Origin: Woeseiaceae bacterium
Lineage (GTDB): Bacteria > Pseudomonadota > Gammaproteobacteria > Steroidobacterales > Woeseiaceae
NCBI GenBank assembly: GCA_028280615.1
Contig: JANQLK010000016.1
Coordinates: forward strand, 434,001-498,000
DNA: 64,000 bases
Direction: 5' to 3'
Shown piece by piece: positions 34,243 through 42,814 of the stretch (the first letter of the stretch is position 1; each line of letters starts with the position of its first letter). The notes beneath the pieces are model-generated. The model saw only the letters and a list, made by a program, of their open reading frames with translations. It was not told the origin of the DNA and did not search any database. Made by a program: the position numbers and the translations under genes.

Positions 34243-35103
34243 ATGCGCGTCTTGATTGTCCTTCTGTTCGCCGTTACCGCCGCCACGGCCCACGCCGACC
34301 AGCACTCGAACACGCTGGCCAGGATCAAAGAGACGGGAGAGTTTCGAATCGGCTACGTTCCGTCGGCACCGCCGCTGTCGTTCGACGACCGCAGCGGCAA
34401 TCCGGCCGGTTACTCGATCGATCTTTGCCGGCACATCGCGGCGACGATCAAGGACGTGCTCGAATTGGAATCGCTGGACGTCACCTACACGCCGCTGACG
34501 ACGATCGAAGAGCGTCTTTCGGCGGTCGAGCAAGGTCAGGTCGATATCGAATGCGGTGCGACGACCGTGACGCTGACGCGCCGCCAGCGCGTCGACTTCA
34601 CGCTGATGACGTTCATCACGGGCAGCGCCGTGCTGTCGCGCAAGGCAAACCCAATCAATACCGTCGATGACATTGACGGCGCCAGCGTCGCGGTTCTCGA
34701 AGGCACGACGACCGAGGCCGTGATGCGCCGGGTCATCGAAGTCAACAGCTTCGACATAGAACTCAAGCTGATCAACAACCATAACGAAGGGATGCGGCTG
34801 TTGAACGACCGGGAAGTCATTGGCTACGCGTCCGACCGGGCGATGCTGATCGGCCAGGTGTTTCGCGATGAGAACGCCGCCAATCAGTACAGCCTCACGC
34901 GCACGGCGCTGTCGTTTGAGCCATATGCGCTGATGATCCGGCGCGGCGACACCGACTTCCGGCTCGCCGCGGACCGGGCGCTTGCGTCGCTGTACCGGAC
35001 CGCGCGGATCCGGCGTTTGTACCAGACCTGGTTCGGCCGTTACGGGGAGCCGCTGTCGCCGGTCGTCGAGGCGATGTACCAGTTCCAGGCCGTGGCCGAG
35101 TAG
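34243..35103 (+). CDS. Periplasmic amino-acid-type solute-binding protein (SBP family 3)
   Basis: A 286-residue exported binding protein. A signal peptide with an AHA-D cleavage site is followed by the family 3 pattern: IKETGEFRIGYVPSAPPLSFDD, GYSIDLCRHIA, the acid-bearing DIECGATTVTLTRRQRVDFT, and VAVLEGTTTEAVM. AAAGGAG lies eight bases before the ATG. No ABC permease or ATPase gene is adjacent, so it is either an orphan subunit or a sensor partner rather than part of a local transporter. It ends one base before the convergent cysteine synthase stop. Confidence 0.85.
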   Translation: MRVLIVLLFAVTAATAHADQHSNTLARIKETGEFRIGYVPSAPPLSFDDRSGNPAGYSIDLCRHIAATIKDVLELESLDVTYTPLTTIEERLSAVEQGQVDIECGATTVTLTRRQRVDFTLMTFITGSAVLSRKANPINTVDDIDGASVAVLEGTTTEAVMRRVIEVNSFDIELKLINNHNEGMRLLNDREVIGYASDRAMLIGQVFRDENAANQYSLTRTALSFEPYALMIRRGDTDFRLAADRALASLYRTARIRRLYQTWFGRYGEPLSPVVEAMYQFQAVAE

Positions 35104-35104
35104 C

Positions 35105-36106
35105 TCAGCCGTCCCACCAGTCCGGCAGCGCAAGATTTTTCGACGCGAGGTAGTCGGCGTTGAACAGTCTTGCCCGATATCTCAGGCCCGAGTCGCATAG
35201 CATCGTCACGATCGTATGGCCCGGGCCGAGCGTCGCCGCCATGCGCATTGCGCCCACGACATTGATACCGCTCGAACCACCGAGGACGAGCCCTTCGTCA
35301 CGAATCAGGTCGTACACGAGCGGAACGGCTTCGTCGTCGGGGATGCGCCAGCTCTCGTCCACGGGCGCGCCGTCGAGGTTGGCCGTGATCCTGCTGTTGC
35401 CGATACCCTCGCTGATCGAGCTGCCGTCGATCTCGAGCGTGCCGCTCGCAAAGTAGCTGTGCAGGGCAGAACCGCCCGGGTCGGCAAGGCCGATCATGAC
35501 GTCCGGTTTGGCCGCCTTGAGCGCGCGGCCGACGCCGGCGAGCGTGCCGCCGGTGCCGACGGCGCAAACGAAGCCGTCCACGTCGCCCCCGGTCTGCTCC
35601 CATATCTCGCGACCGGTCGTCCGCTCGTGGAATTCGCGGTTGGACAGGTTTTCGAACTGGTTCGCCCAGAAAGCGCCGTTGGGTTCCGATTCGTTCAGTG
35701 ACTCGGCCAGGCGGCGTGACGTATGCACGAAGTGCTCGGGATTCTTGTACGGTACGGCCGGTATCAGACGCACGTCGGCGCCGTGCGCGCGCAGCGTATC
35801 GATCTTCTCCGCGCTCTGGTTGTCGGGCATCACGATGACGGTGCGATGGCCCAGGGCGCTGCCGACCATCGCGAGGCCGATGCCGGTATTGCCGGCGGTG
35901 CCCTCGACAATGACCCCGCCGTCGCTGAGCGCGCCCGACTCGCGGGCCGCAAGCACCATGCCGAGCGCCGCCCGGTCCTTTACCGATCCGCCGGGGTTCA
36001 TGAACTCGGCCTTGCCGAGAATCTCGCAGCCGGACTGCTCGGACACGCGGTTGAGCCGAATCAGCGGCGTATTTCCGATGCAGTCGATTAGTCTGGCGCC
36101 GGCCAT
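35105..36106 (-). CDS. Cysteine synthase/cystathionine beta-synthase family PLP enzyme
   Basis: A 333-residue fold-type II PLP enzyme. It starts with LIDCIGNTPLIRLNRVSE; the PLP lysine is in NPGGSVKDRAA and the phosphate-binding loop in GTGGTLAGVGRALK. The Ser/Thr loop reads EGTAGNTGIGLA rather than the EPTSGNTG of standard CysK, a variant seen in a separate branch of cysteine synthases. It would make cysteine from O-acetylserine and sulfide, or an allied beta-replacement product. It is monocistronic, with a 296-base gap upstream. Confidence 0.82.
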   Translation of the reverse strand: MAGARLIDCIGNTPLIRLNRVSEQSGCEILGKAEFMNPGGSVKDRAALGMVLAARESGALSDGGVIVEGTAGNTGIGLAMVGSALGHRTVIVMPDNQSAEKIDTLRAHGADVRLIPAVPYKNPEHFVHTSRRLAESLNESEPNGAFWANQFENLSNREFHERTTGREIWEQTGGDVDGFVCAVGTGGTLAGVGRALKAAKPDVMIGLADPGGSALHSYFASGTLEIDGSSISEGIGNSRITANLDGAPVDESWRIPDDEAVPLVYDLIRDEGLVLGGSSGINVVGAMRMAATLGPGHTIVTMLCDSGLRYRARLFNADYLASKNLALPDWWDG

Positions 36107-36402
36107 TGCACGAGTGTATCCGGGAGCCGGCGGCAGATCGACCGCCTCCGCGGTTCACTGGTGGCACGTTGTCGACAGGCGCGCACGTTACGCTGCAGGA
36201 AGCGCTGCACGGTCGACTTCGTGATTGATGCGCTCGGCCATGTCGCGGAAGATCGGCGATAGCGGAGCGCGTATATGTGCGCGCGGGACCAGCCTGCTCA
36301 TCGCCCCGGCCGGCTTCCGAATACTGTGAGGCCGGTCCGGATTTCAGCTTGCACGATACCGAACAATGACGTCCCACTCGCAATCGACCTACCCCAATCG
36401 CA
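36107..36402. other. Intergenic region between cysteine synthase and GAF-GGDEF genes
   Basis: A 296-base gap containing the divergent promoters, of which none is clear. A minus-strand frame of 37 codons at 36188-36301 ends in FRDMAERINHEVDRAALPAA; it looks protein-like but has no good ribosome-binding site. A TGGCACG at 36170-36176 recalls a sigma-54 -24 element, but no GC follows at the right distance. Confidence 0.4.
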
Positions 36403-37470
36403 ATGCAGTCAGAAGGGGACATAACCGCGCTCTGCCGTTCCATCCACGGTTCCGACGAGATGCGAGTGACCGGCGTATACGAGCGCGGAGAGTCGGACGA
36501 GCCACTCAGAGAACGCTGCGACCGTATTTGTCGCGTCGGTCGCATGGCGCTGGGCGTCCGAGCGGCCGCGGTGTCGATCTACTCGGGCAACAGGCAACGC
36601 TTCGAGGGTGCCTCGGGTTGGGAGCGGGGGGAGCTGTCGTTGGCCGACAGCCTGTGCCGCAGAATTCGCGACTGCGGACATCCTCTGATCGTCTCCGATC
36701 TCAGATCGGATCCCGATCTGCGGTCCGCCCGTCTGGTCACGGAGGGTCCACGGTTCTGCTTCTACGGGGGCTACCCGGTCCGTAACGCCGCCGGCGAGCC
36801 CATCGGTGCGTTCTGCGTTTTCGACGTCACTCCGAGACAGGCGGATCGGCGACTGAGACGCACGCTGACCGACCTGGGGCAGCTAGTGGAACGAGAGCTC
36901 CGGTCGGCGGATCTGTGGGATGCGCAGAACCAGCTCGCGAGCAAGCTCGGCGAAGCGCGGCGGCAGGCGATGCTCGACGGGCTGACCGGCGTCTGGAACA
37001 GGCGCGGCGGTATGGAACTGCTGCGCATGATAGTGCAGCGTTCCGCGGCAACACTGGATCAGTTCGCGCTTTGCCTGATTGACATCGACCACTTCAAGAC
37101 GATCAACGACCGGCTCGGGCATTCGGTCGGCGACCGGGTGCTGCAAACGGTCGCGGCGACGATTTCGGAGGCGGTCCGTCCGAACGACATCGTCATGCGC
37201 TACGGCGGCGATGAATTCATCCTCATCCTGCGCGAGCCCGGCCCGGAGGGTGTCGGATACGCGGTGCGCCGAATTCGCGACAAGCTCAAACGCTCCAGCA
37301 TTCCGGGATACTGCGAGCGAGGCGCGCCGACGCTCAGCATCGGGGTTGCTCTGACCGATCCGAAAGAGCCGCTCAGCGCTCAGCGCTTGATCGAGCGGGC
37401 GGATGAGGCGCTGTACGGCAGCAAGCGTCGGGGTCGCGACACGGCGACAGTTTGGGCCGCGAATCAATGA
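36403..37470 (+). CDS. GAF-GGDEF diguanylate cyclase
   Basis: A 355-residue soluble protein: a GAF domain at about residues 25-165 (LCRRIRDCGHPLIVSDL, GYPVRNAAGEPIGAFCVFD) and GGDEF at about 190-350. The active site RYGGDEFILIL is intact, and the I-site RPND precedes it by five residues, so product inhibition is expected. The GAF subtype (RMALGVRAAAVSIYSGNRQRF) is the kind that senses small molecules or oxidants in the cytoplasm. It makes cyclic-di-GMP. It converges with a hybrid kinase that forms an operon with an EAL response regulator. Confidence 0.88.
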   Translation: MQSEGDITALCRSIHGSDEMRVTGVYERGESDEPLRERCDRICRVGRMALGVRAAAVSIYSGNRQRFEGASGWERGELSLADSLCRRIRDCGHPLIVSDLRSDPDLRSARLVTEGPRFCFYGGYPVRNAAGEPIGAFCVFDVTPRQADRRLRRTLTDLGQLVERELRSADLWDAQNQLASKLGEARRQAMLDGLTGVWNRRGGMELLRMIVQRSAATLDQFALCLIDIDHFKTINDRLGHSVGDRVLQTVAATISEAVRPNDIVMRYGGDEFILILREPGPEGVGYAVRRIRDKLKRSSIPGYCERGAPTLSIGVALTDPKEPLSAQRLIERADEALYGSKRRGRDTATVWAANQ

Positions 37471-37541
37471 CTCCGCATCCGTCACCGACTACACGGACCC
37501 TCGCTCGTGCCTTATCCGCACAGGCGTAGCGGGATGAGGGC

Positions 37542-39200
37542 TCAGGCCGCGTCAGGTTCGTCCAGTACCTCGCGAACCTTCGCCGCGAGCTCATTGATCC
37601 GATAGGGCTTGCCGAGCAGCGGTTGTGCGAGCTTAATGGTGTTTTTCCCCGCGGATGCCCCGACGTAGCCGCTGGTGTACAGCACCTTGACGGTCGGGTA
37701 TCTCTGCCTGACTTTTTGACCCAGCCTAAGCCCGTCGATCTTGCCGGGCATGACCACGTCGGTGAGCAGCAGATCGACTTCGGCGTCTGTATGGAGCTCC
37801 GTCAACGCCGCCTCCCCGCTATCTGCCTCGCGAACCATATAGCCGAGATTTCGGAGCATCTCGCGGGCCATCTCGCGCACGGATTCGTCGTCCTCCACGA
37901 GCAGGATGTGTTCGTCGCCGGTCGGAACCTCCGTCAGCCGCGTAAGCGTTTTCGACGTGACATCGATTTCCGACGTGCTGGCTTTGGGCAGGTAAATTGC
38001 TGCCGCCGTTCCCAAACCGGACTCGCTTCGAAGATCCAGCTGGCCCCCGGATTGGACGGCGAAGGCGTGCACCATACTGAGTCCCAAGCCAGTGCCCTTG
38101 CCGGGCGCCTTGGTCGTGAAGAACGGTTCGATGACTCGGGCGAGCGTTGCCGAGTCCATGCCGGCACCGTCATCACTGACAGTCAGGCAGACGTATTCGC
38201 CGGACGCCAGTCGTCCGAACGCAGTCGCCTCGCCTTGCTCTCCGATACTCCGGTTCTCCACCGAGATTCTGAGCGTGCCTCCTTGGGGCATCGCATCGCG
38301 CGCGTTGATGCACAGGTTGAGAACTGCGGACTCGAGCAGGCTGGGATCGGCCATGGCGAGCCAGGCGTCGGGCCGGGCGCTGATTTGAAGCTCGACCTTG
38401 CCCAGTGTCCGTTCCAGGATTTCTCTGAATTCGGCGAGCTGTGCCCCCAGATCCAGGGCCCGAGGCTCCAGCGGCTGCCGCCGAGCGATCGCCAGCATTT
38501 GCCGTGTAAGCTTGGCGCCGCGCGATGCGGCGTCGAGGGCAGCGGCTGCCTGTCGCCCGAGACGCTCGTCGCCGCCATTGGATCGCTGTATGAGTTGCAG
38601 ATTGCCGATGATGACAGCCAACAGGTTGTTGAAGTCATGTGCAAGACCGCTCGTGAGTTGCCCAAGTGCCTCCATTTTTTGCGCCTGCGCGAGAGCCCCG
38701 TCAACCAGGAGCGGCGCGGTCGCGCGTGACGGAGCGTCCGAGTCGGTCTTCCGCCGCAATTCGGATGCCCGATCCTCGGCTGTTCGCAACTCCCGTCGGG
38801 TTCTCTTGAGCTCTTGCTTAAGCCGTCTCTGCCTGATCGTATGCCGTAGCGCCATCGATAACACGGTCGCGTCAAGTTGGCCGAGCAGCAGGCTTTCGTC
38901 GACCCACCTGGTTCGCCGTGCGTGTGCGGCGAGCTCGACATCGTTCGCGAGGCCGAATATCGGCATGTGAGGCTGGAGTTTGCGCAGGCCGCGTATCCGC
39001 TCCTCCGCCCGCTCGCCGAGCAGAGTCAAATCGAGAAAGAGGCCGGACGCCGGACCCTGCTGAAGCAGTTCGAAGCCGTCGTCCAGGCTTGTCGCGCAGC
39101 CGAGTTCAGGCCGGGGCCGAAGGCTGGCGAGCAGTGACCGCAGTGACTCGATGCCCGGCAGCTTGTTGTCGACCAGAATGAAACGGGTCGGATTCGACAT
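37542..39200 (-). CDS. Hybrid histidine kinase (REC-HisKA-HATPase-REC)
   Basis: A 552-residue soluble hybrid kinase. The N-terminal 120 residues are a receiver-like domain (FILVDNKLPG, LFLDLTLLG) lacking the conserved Lys, probably not phosphorylatable. A coiled coil leads to HisKA with LTSGLAHDFNNLLAVI (phospho-His) and HATPase with NARDAMPQGG, DDGAGM and GKGTGLGLSMV. The C-terminal receiver is complete (EDDES, LLTDVVMPG, GKPY). The REC-EAL gene sits nine bases upstream on the same strand, so this kinase probably phosphorylates that EAL protein. No transmembrane segment is present. Confidence 0.87.
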   Translation of the reverse strand: MSNPTRFILVDNKLPGIESLRSLLASLRPRPELGCATSLDDGFELLQQGPASGLFLDLTLLGERAEERIRGLRKLQPHMPIFGLANDVELAAHARRTRWVDESLLLGQLDATVLSMALRHTIRQRRLKQELKRTRRELRTAEDRASELRRKTDSDAPSRATAPLLVDGALAQAQKMEALGQLTSGLAHDFNNLLAVIIGNLQLIQRSNGGDERLGRQAAAALDAASRGAKLTRQMLAIARRQPLEPRALDLGAQLAEFREILERTLGKVELQISARPDAWLAMADPSLLESAVLNLCINARDAMPQGGTLRISVENRSIGEQGEATAFGRLASGEYVCLTVSDDGAGMDSATLARVIEPFFTTKAPGKGTGLGLSMVHAFAVQSGGQLDLRSESGLGTAAAIYLPKASTSEIDVTSKTLTRLTEVPTGDEHILLVEDDESVREMAREMLRNLGYMVREADSGEAALTELHTDAEVDLLLTDVVMPGKIDGLRLGQKVRQRYPTVKVLYTSGYVGASAGKNTIKLAQPLLGKPYRINELAAKVREVLDEPDAA

Positions 39201-39209
39201 CGGGGACTG

Positions 39210-40388
39210 TCAGCTCAGCAGCTTCTTCAGGTTCAGAGACTTGAGCAGTTCGCCGATGTCACCCGCGGCCACGGGCTCGCTGAACAGGAAGCCCTGCGCG
39301 AGATCGCAGTCGTACCCGGCGAGCATCTTGAGCACTCGGGCGTCGGACACACCTTCGGCGCAAACGTCCATCTCGAGATTGTGAGCCAGGTCGATGATCG
39401 ACTTGACCAGCACCGACGCCTTTCGGCTGTCAACGATCTCCTTGATGAACGAGCGGTCGATCTTTAGCGCGCTGAACGGCAGTCGGTGCAGGTGCAGCAG
39501 GGACGACGTACCCGTGCCGAAATCGTCGAGTGCGAGCCCGAAGCCCTTCAGGCGAAGCTGAGTGAGTACGTCGAGGCGCTTTACGACATCCAGTATCGAA
39601 CCGCGTTCCGATAGCTCGAGCGTGAGCCGCGCCGGATCGACGTCATGCTGGCGCATCAACTGCACAAGCCGCTCCGGAAAGCCCGGATCGTCAATGACGC
39701 CGCAGGTGACGTTGACGGCCACGTCGAGTTCGGTACCGGCGTCGCGCCACCGGGCAATCTGTTCGACGGCCTGCATCAGCACGACGTCCGTCATCCGTAT
39801 CATTATCTCGTCATCGTCAGCCAGACCAATGAATGCGTCCGGCAGCAGCAGGCCACGCTCGGGATGGCGCCATCGGACCAGCGCTTCGGCAGAGTGGCTG
39901 GCGCCGTCGCCTCGCGCGGCGATTCGGACGATGGGCTGGTAGTGCACGGTGATGTCGCCCTGGTCTATCGCCGTGCAAAGATCCTCGGCCTTCAGGTCTC
40001 GCTCGCTGAGTTTCAACATGCACTTGAACAACGCCGCTTCGAGGTCGTCGATGGCTACCGGCTTGGTCAGCGTGTCGATCATCGGCAAGCTGTACTCCTC
40101 GCCGATGTTTCGTGTCGCATCCAGCAGCTTGCTGTCCGCACCGCTCAACAGCACGATACGCGCCCGCGTCTGGCGATCGGCCAGCAGTTTGAGGATCTGC
40201 ACACCGTCGCCGTCGCCCAAACTCAGGTCGATAATCGCCGCGGTGGGGTTGAATTCGTCGTAGGCACGAACGAATTCCTCGACCGAATTGACGCCGCGGA
40301 AATCGTAGTCCATCGGCTCTGCGACGTCACGGATCAGATCGCAGATCGGAGCCTCGTCGTCGACGGCCAGCAAACGGTTCGCTTTCAC
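39210..40388 (-). CDS. REC-EAL response regulator, cyclic-di-GMP phosphodiesterase
   Basis: A 392-residue protein: receiver domain at residues 1-125 (VDDEAP acidic pair, phosphoacceptor Asp in AAIIDLSLGDGDG, Lys in TLTKPVAID) and an EAL domain at about 140-385. The catalytic set is essentially complete: SAEALVRW, Asn in VNVTCG, Glu in LELSERGS, ALDDFGTG, LKIDRSF and the CAEGV Glu. ELSER replaces the usual ELTES, so loop 6 is slightly divergent. It should hydrolyse cyclic-di-GMP under phosphorylation control. It is the first gene of a two-gene operon with the hybrid kinase at 37542-39200. Confidence 0.87.
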   Translation of the reverse strand: MKANRLLAVDDEAPICDLIRDVAEPMDYDFRGVNSVEEFVRAYDEFNPTAAIIDLSLGDGDGVQILKLLADRQTRARIVLLSGADSKLLDATRNIGEEYSLPMIDTLTKPVAIDDLEAALFKCMLKLSERDLKAEDLCTAIDQGDITVHYQPIVRIAARGDGASHSAEALVRWRHPERGLLLPDAFIGLADDDEIMIRMTDVVLMQAVEQIARWRDAGTELDVAVNVTCGVIDDPGFPERLVQLMRQHDVDPARLTLELSERGSILDVVKRLDVLTQLRLKGFGLALDDFGTGTSSLLHLHRLPFSALKIDRSFIKEIVDSRKASVLVKSIIDLAHNLEMDVCAEGVSDARVLKMLAGYDCDLAQGFLFSEPVAAGDIGELLKSLNLKKLLS

Positions 40389-40856
40389 TACATCTCCAGA
40401 TCACAGCTCACGATTACGGGCGGCCACACGGGCCGGCACGGGTACTACCTTAGGGGAATCGAGAGTTGGATTATGTGCAGCAATTCCCATTATCGGCATT
40501 GATTTCCCCGTGTTGTTCATCGAAGTAGCGGAATTCGCGTATCCAGAAGCGGGCCCGGATGTGACGACACTAGATGGACCGGACAGACCGGCATTGCCGT
40601 TACTTCATCCGACTCGTGTCGCGGACCGTCGAGCCGTCCACCGAAATGCTGGCGGCGGCTGCCGTCCAGCACGGGGATGAAGGCGTTGGTCCAGCTTCGA
40701 TATTCGTTGCTCAAGCATTGCACGTTCGGTCAAAACTGATCTACTATTCGGTAATCGCGAATATAGCCAAAATCATTGAAAGCGCTAATATCGCTAAAAA
40801 GGCTAATAACCGCGATGCGAACCAGTTAACGGCATGCGTACACGTGCAGGTAATGT
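40389..40856. other. Intergenic region upstream of fleQ
   Basis: A 468-base gap between the divergent REC-EAL and fleQ genes. The last 120 bases are A/T-rich and contain related words (GCGAATATAGCC, GCGCTAATATCGC, GGCTAATAACCGCG at 40757-40815) that could be operator half-sites. A candidate sigma-70 promoter is listed separately. The short frames in this gap have no family resemblance and no good ribosome-binding site. Confidence 0.5.
40718..40747 (+). promoter_or_regulatory. Candidate fleQ sigma-70 promoter
   Basis: A -35-like TTGCAC (40718-40723) and -10-like TACTAT (40742-40747) are separated by 18 bases, in the A/T-rich patch 110 bases before fleQ. The -35 is poor. A master regulator driven by sigma-70 would fit the flagellar hierarchy. 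Confidence 0.35.
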
Positions 40857-42242
40857 ATGACCAGTTTGCAGGATACTATTTGTATCGTAAGCGGTGACAT
40901 CGACACCGGAGAAAGCCTCCGTCAAATCGTCCAGTCCGTCAGTGATCTGAACTGCGCAGTGGTTTCGTCACTGGCATCCTTCAAGGCTCTTGCCGAGAGA
41001 CAGCCGGTCGCCGCGGTTCTCGTCGATCGTGCTGTGTGTGATGACAGCGTCGGTGACTATGCGGACCTGTTCGAGCGTTGCCAGGTAGCGATATTCGGCA
41101 AAGCCGACGCCGCTGGCGAGGGCACCGACTTCGTGACTTCGCATGCGCATGTTCAGCTGCGCGATTCCATCGAAGAGAACGACATACGACGGCTTTTGAA
41201 CCAGCTCAAAAGGACCGGCGAGATCGAGCGTTCGAACGGCTCGTTCCGTCCTTTGCACCTGTACCGAGGGCTGGTTGGCGACAGCGAAACGGTCTCCGAA
41301 CTCAAGTCGGTCATAGAGCGTGTCGCGCCAACCGGCGCCAACATTCTGCTGCTCGGCGAAACCGGCACGGGGAAAGAGGTAGTCGCCCGAAACATCCACT
41401 ACCGATCCGCAAACAACTCGGGCCCGTTTGTACCGGTGAACTGTTCAGCGATACCCGCCGACCTCTTGGAAAGCGAGCTGTTCGGTCACAAGAAGGGGAC
41501 GTTTACGGGCGCCGTCAGTGACCGTGCGGGACGCTTCCAACTTGCGGCTGGCGGCACACTGTTTCTGGACGAGATCGGCGATATGCCCATGCTGTTGCAG
41601 GTCAAGCTGCTTCGGGTCCTGGAGGAACGAATGATCTATCCACTTGGCGGCGAAACGGGCATACCGGTCACGGCCCGCCTCGTCGCCGCAACACACCGCG
41701 ACCTCGAGGAAATGGTTGAGCGCGGCGCGTTCAGAGAAGACCTGTACTACCGGCTGAACGTGGTCCCCGTCAGGGTACCGCCGCTTCGTGATCGCAAGGA
41801 TGACATTCCGAGTCTGTGCAGGGAATTGGGAAATCGTCTAGAACGGGAACAGCAGGTCTCGATTGAATTCGACGAGGATGCGATGAACTGCCTCAAGGAA
41901 TACGACTGGCCGGGCAACGTCAGGGAACTCGCCAATCTAATCGAGCGTATCACGGTCTTGTATCCTGACAGTTTGATTGGCGTCGAGCGGCTGCCGCCGG
42001 AAATTCGTGGGATCAGTCCGCCCGAGCACGACATCGACGAGTCAGACGCCGGACCCGAATTGTCATTGGCCGGTGATTTCGACCTCAGGGAGTATCTTCG
42101 TTCGACCGAGGCACAATTGATCCGCGAGGCGCTTGACTCGTCCGGTGGAGTGGTTACGCGTGCGGCGGAGCTCCTGCGCGTACGCCGCACGACGCTTGCC
42201 GAGAAGGTAAAACGGCTGGGCTTGAGCGACGTGACAAACTGA
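40857..42242 (+). CDS. fleQ: Flagellar master regulator FleQ/FlrA, sigma-54-dependent
   Basis: A 461-residue NtrC-family activator. The N-terminal 120 residues are a FleQ-type receiver-like domain; the AAA+ domain (about 135-370) has Walker [19 protein letters not shown] and Walker [11 protein letters not shown]. The C-terminal Fis-type HTH is [20 protein letters not shown]. The sigma-54 contact loop reads GTFTGA, not GAFTGA. FleQ family members bind cyclic-di-GMP and switch flagellar and biofilm genes. Nearby genes flgB, flgA and fliD have sigma-54 elements it could act on. Start ATG 40857, with a weak AGG upstream; an ATG four bases earlier is out of frame. Confidence 0.85.
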   Translation: MTSLQDTICIVSGDIDTGESLRQIVQSVSDLNCAVVSSLASFKALAERQPVAAVLVDRAVCDDSVGDYADLFERCQVAIFGKADAAGEGTDFVTSHAHVQLRDSIEENDIRRLLNQLKRTGEIERSNGSFRPLHLYRGLVGDSETVSELKSVIERVAPTGANILLLGETGTGKEVVARNIHYRSANNSGPFVPVNCSAIPADLLESELFGHKKGTFTGAVSDRAGRFQLAAGGTLFLDEIGDMPMLLQVKLLRVLEERMIYPLGGETGIPVTARLVAATHRDLEEMVERGAFREDLYYRLNVVPVRVPPLRDRKDDIPSLCRELGNRLEREQQVSIEFDEDAMNCLKEYDWPGNVRELANLIERITVLYPDSLIGVERLPPEIRGISPPEHDIDESDAGPELSLAGDFDLREYLRSTEAQLIREALDSSGGVVTRAAELLRVRRTTLAEKVKRLGLSDVTN

Positions 42243-42244
42243 CT

Positions 42245-42634
42245 CTATACAGATTCCCCGTACTTGGTATCTATGCCCTGGATGTGACTGACGAGCCAGA
42301 ACTTCAGAAACTCGAAAAACTCCCTGGAAAGCCGGTCCGACTCCGACCGTTTGAATTCGTCGACAAACTTGCCGACACGCTCGAGGAGGTCTTTGTGAAT
42401 GTAGCGGTGCGTCTTGAGCCCGCTGAAACCGATCGACTCCATGTAAGCTTCCTCGTTCTGAAAGTGCTTGACAACGAATCTCACGAGCGTATCGAGGGCG
42501 CTGATGATGCCCGCGCGGTCTGCTCCGGTGTTGGCGTCGTACACGGTGTTCATCAGGTCGATGAGATGCGCATGCTCCTGGTTCATGGCCTCGACATGCA
42601 CGTCCAACCTGTTGCTCCACTGCAATAGAGACAT
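42245..42634 (-). CDS. Bacteriohemerythrin
   Basis: A 129-residue single-domain hemerythrin with a complete di-iron ligand set: His21, His57, Glu61, His76, His80, His117 and Asp122. It binds O2 reversibly, and in flagellated bacteria is thought to carry O2 or take part in aerotaxis. GGAGGG lies eight bases before ATG 42634; the much longer open frame upstream is spurious. A sigma-28 promoter lies at 42683-42709, so it should be expressed with late flagellar genes. It converges with fleQ across two bases. Confidence 0.93.
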   Translation of the reverse strand: MSLLQWSNRLDVHVEAMNQEHAHLIDLMNTVYDANTGADRAGIISALDTLVRFVVKHFQNEEAYMESIGFSGLKTHRYIHKDLLERVGKFVDEFKRSESDRLSREFFEFLKFWLVSHIQGIDTKYGESV

Positions 42635-42682
42635 AGACCCGGCCCTCCGCTCAAACACTACCCATTGTCGATGCTGACTACT

Positions 42683-42709
42683 TCGTCGGCGGGTCTCCGG
42701 AAAACTTGA
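42683..42709 (-). promoter_or_regulatory. Sigma-28 (FliA) promoter of the bacteriohemerythrin gene
   Basis: Minus strand: -35 TCAAGTTT (42702-42709, 7 of 8 to TAAAGTTT), an 11-base spacer, and -10 GCCGACGA (42683-42690, 6 of 8 to GCCGATAA). The predicted start is about 40 bases before the gene. It is back to back with a second sigma-28 element at 42734-42760. Confidence 0.72.
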
Positions 42710-42733
42710 ACGCGGGCCAGGGCGCGGTCCTCC

Positions 42734-42760
42734 TAAAGGTCTCGGCCCCATTGCCGAAAA
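42734..42760 (+). promoter_or_regulatory. Sigma-28 (FliA) promoter of the GGDEF-EAL/HDOD operon
   Basis: -35 TAAAGGTC (42734-42741), an 11-base spacer, and -10 GCCGAAAA (42753-42760, 7 of 8 to GCCGATAA). The distance to the ATG at 42815 is 54 bases. The -35 elements of this and the divergent promoter are only 24 bases apart. Confidence 0.72.
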
Positions 42761-42814
42761 CCTTCGTAGGCGGCTATGAGTTGCGCCGGTTTCGTTTGAT
42801 CTGAGCACGGGCAC

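Noticed and set aside
36165..36190. GGTGGCACGTTGTCGACA as a sigma-54 promoter
   Set aside because: The -24-like part is good, but no TTGC stands at the required distance.
36188..36301. Minus-strand 37-codon frame ending FRDMAERINHEVDRAALPAA upstream of the cysteine synthase gene
   Set aside because: It looks protein-like, but there is no proper ribosome-binding site and no recognised family; too short to call in GC-rich DNA.
40480..40520. Perfect GCCGATAA on the minus strand upstream of the REC-EAL gene as a sigma-28 promoter
   Set aside because: The sequence 11 bases further upstream bears no resemblance to TAAAGTTT, so the -10-like word is likely chance.
40574..40897. 107-codon frame before and overlapping fleQ
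   Set aside because: It runs through A/T-rich repeats and into the fleQ start in another frame, with no family resemblance.
41033..41503. Several long minus-strand frames across fleQ, flagellar and PAS genes
   Set aside because: They are opposite-strand shadows of well-supported genes, common in GC-rich coding DNA.
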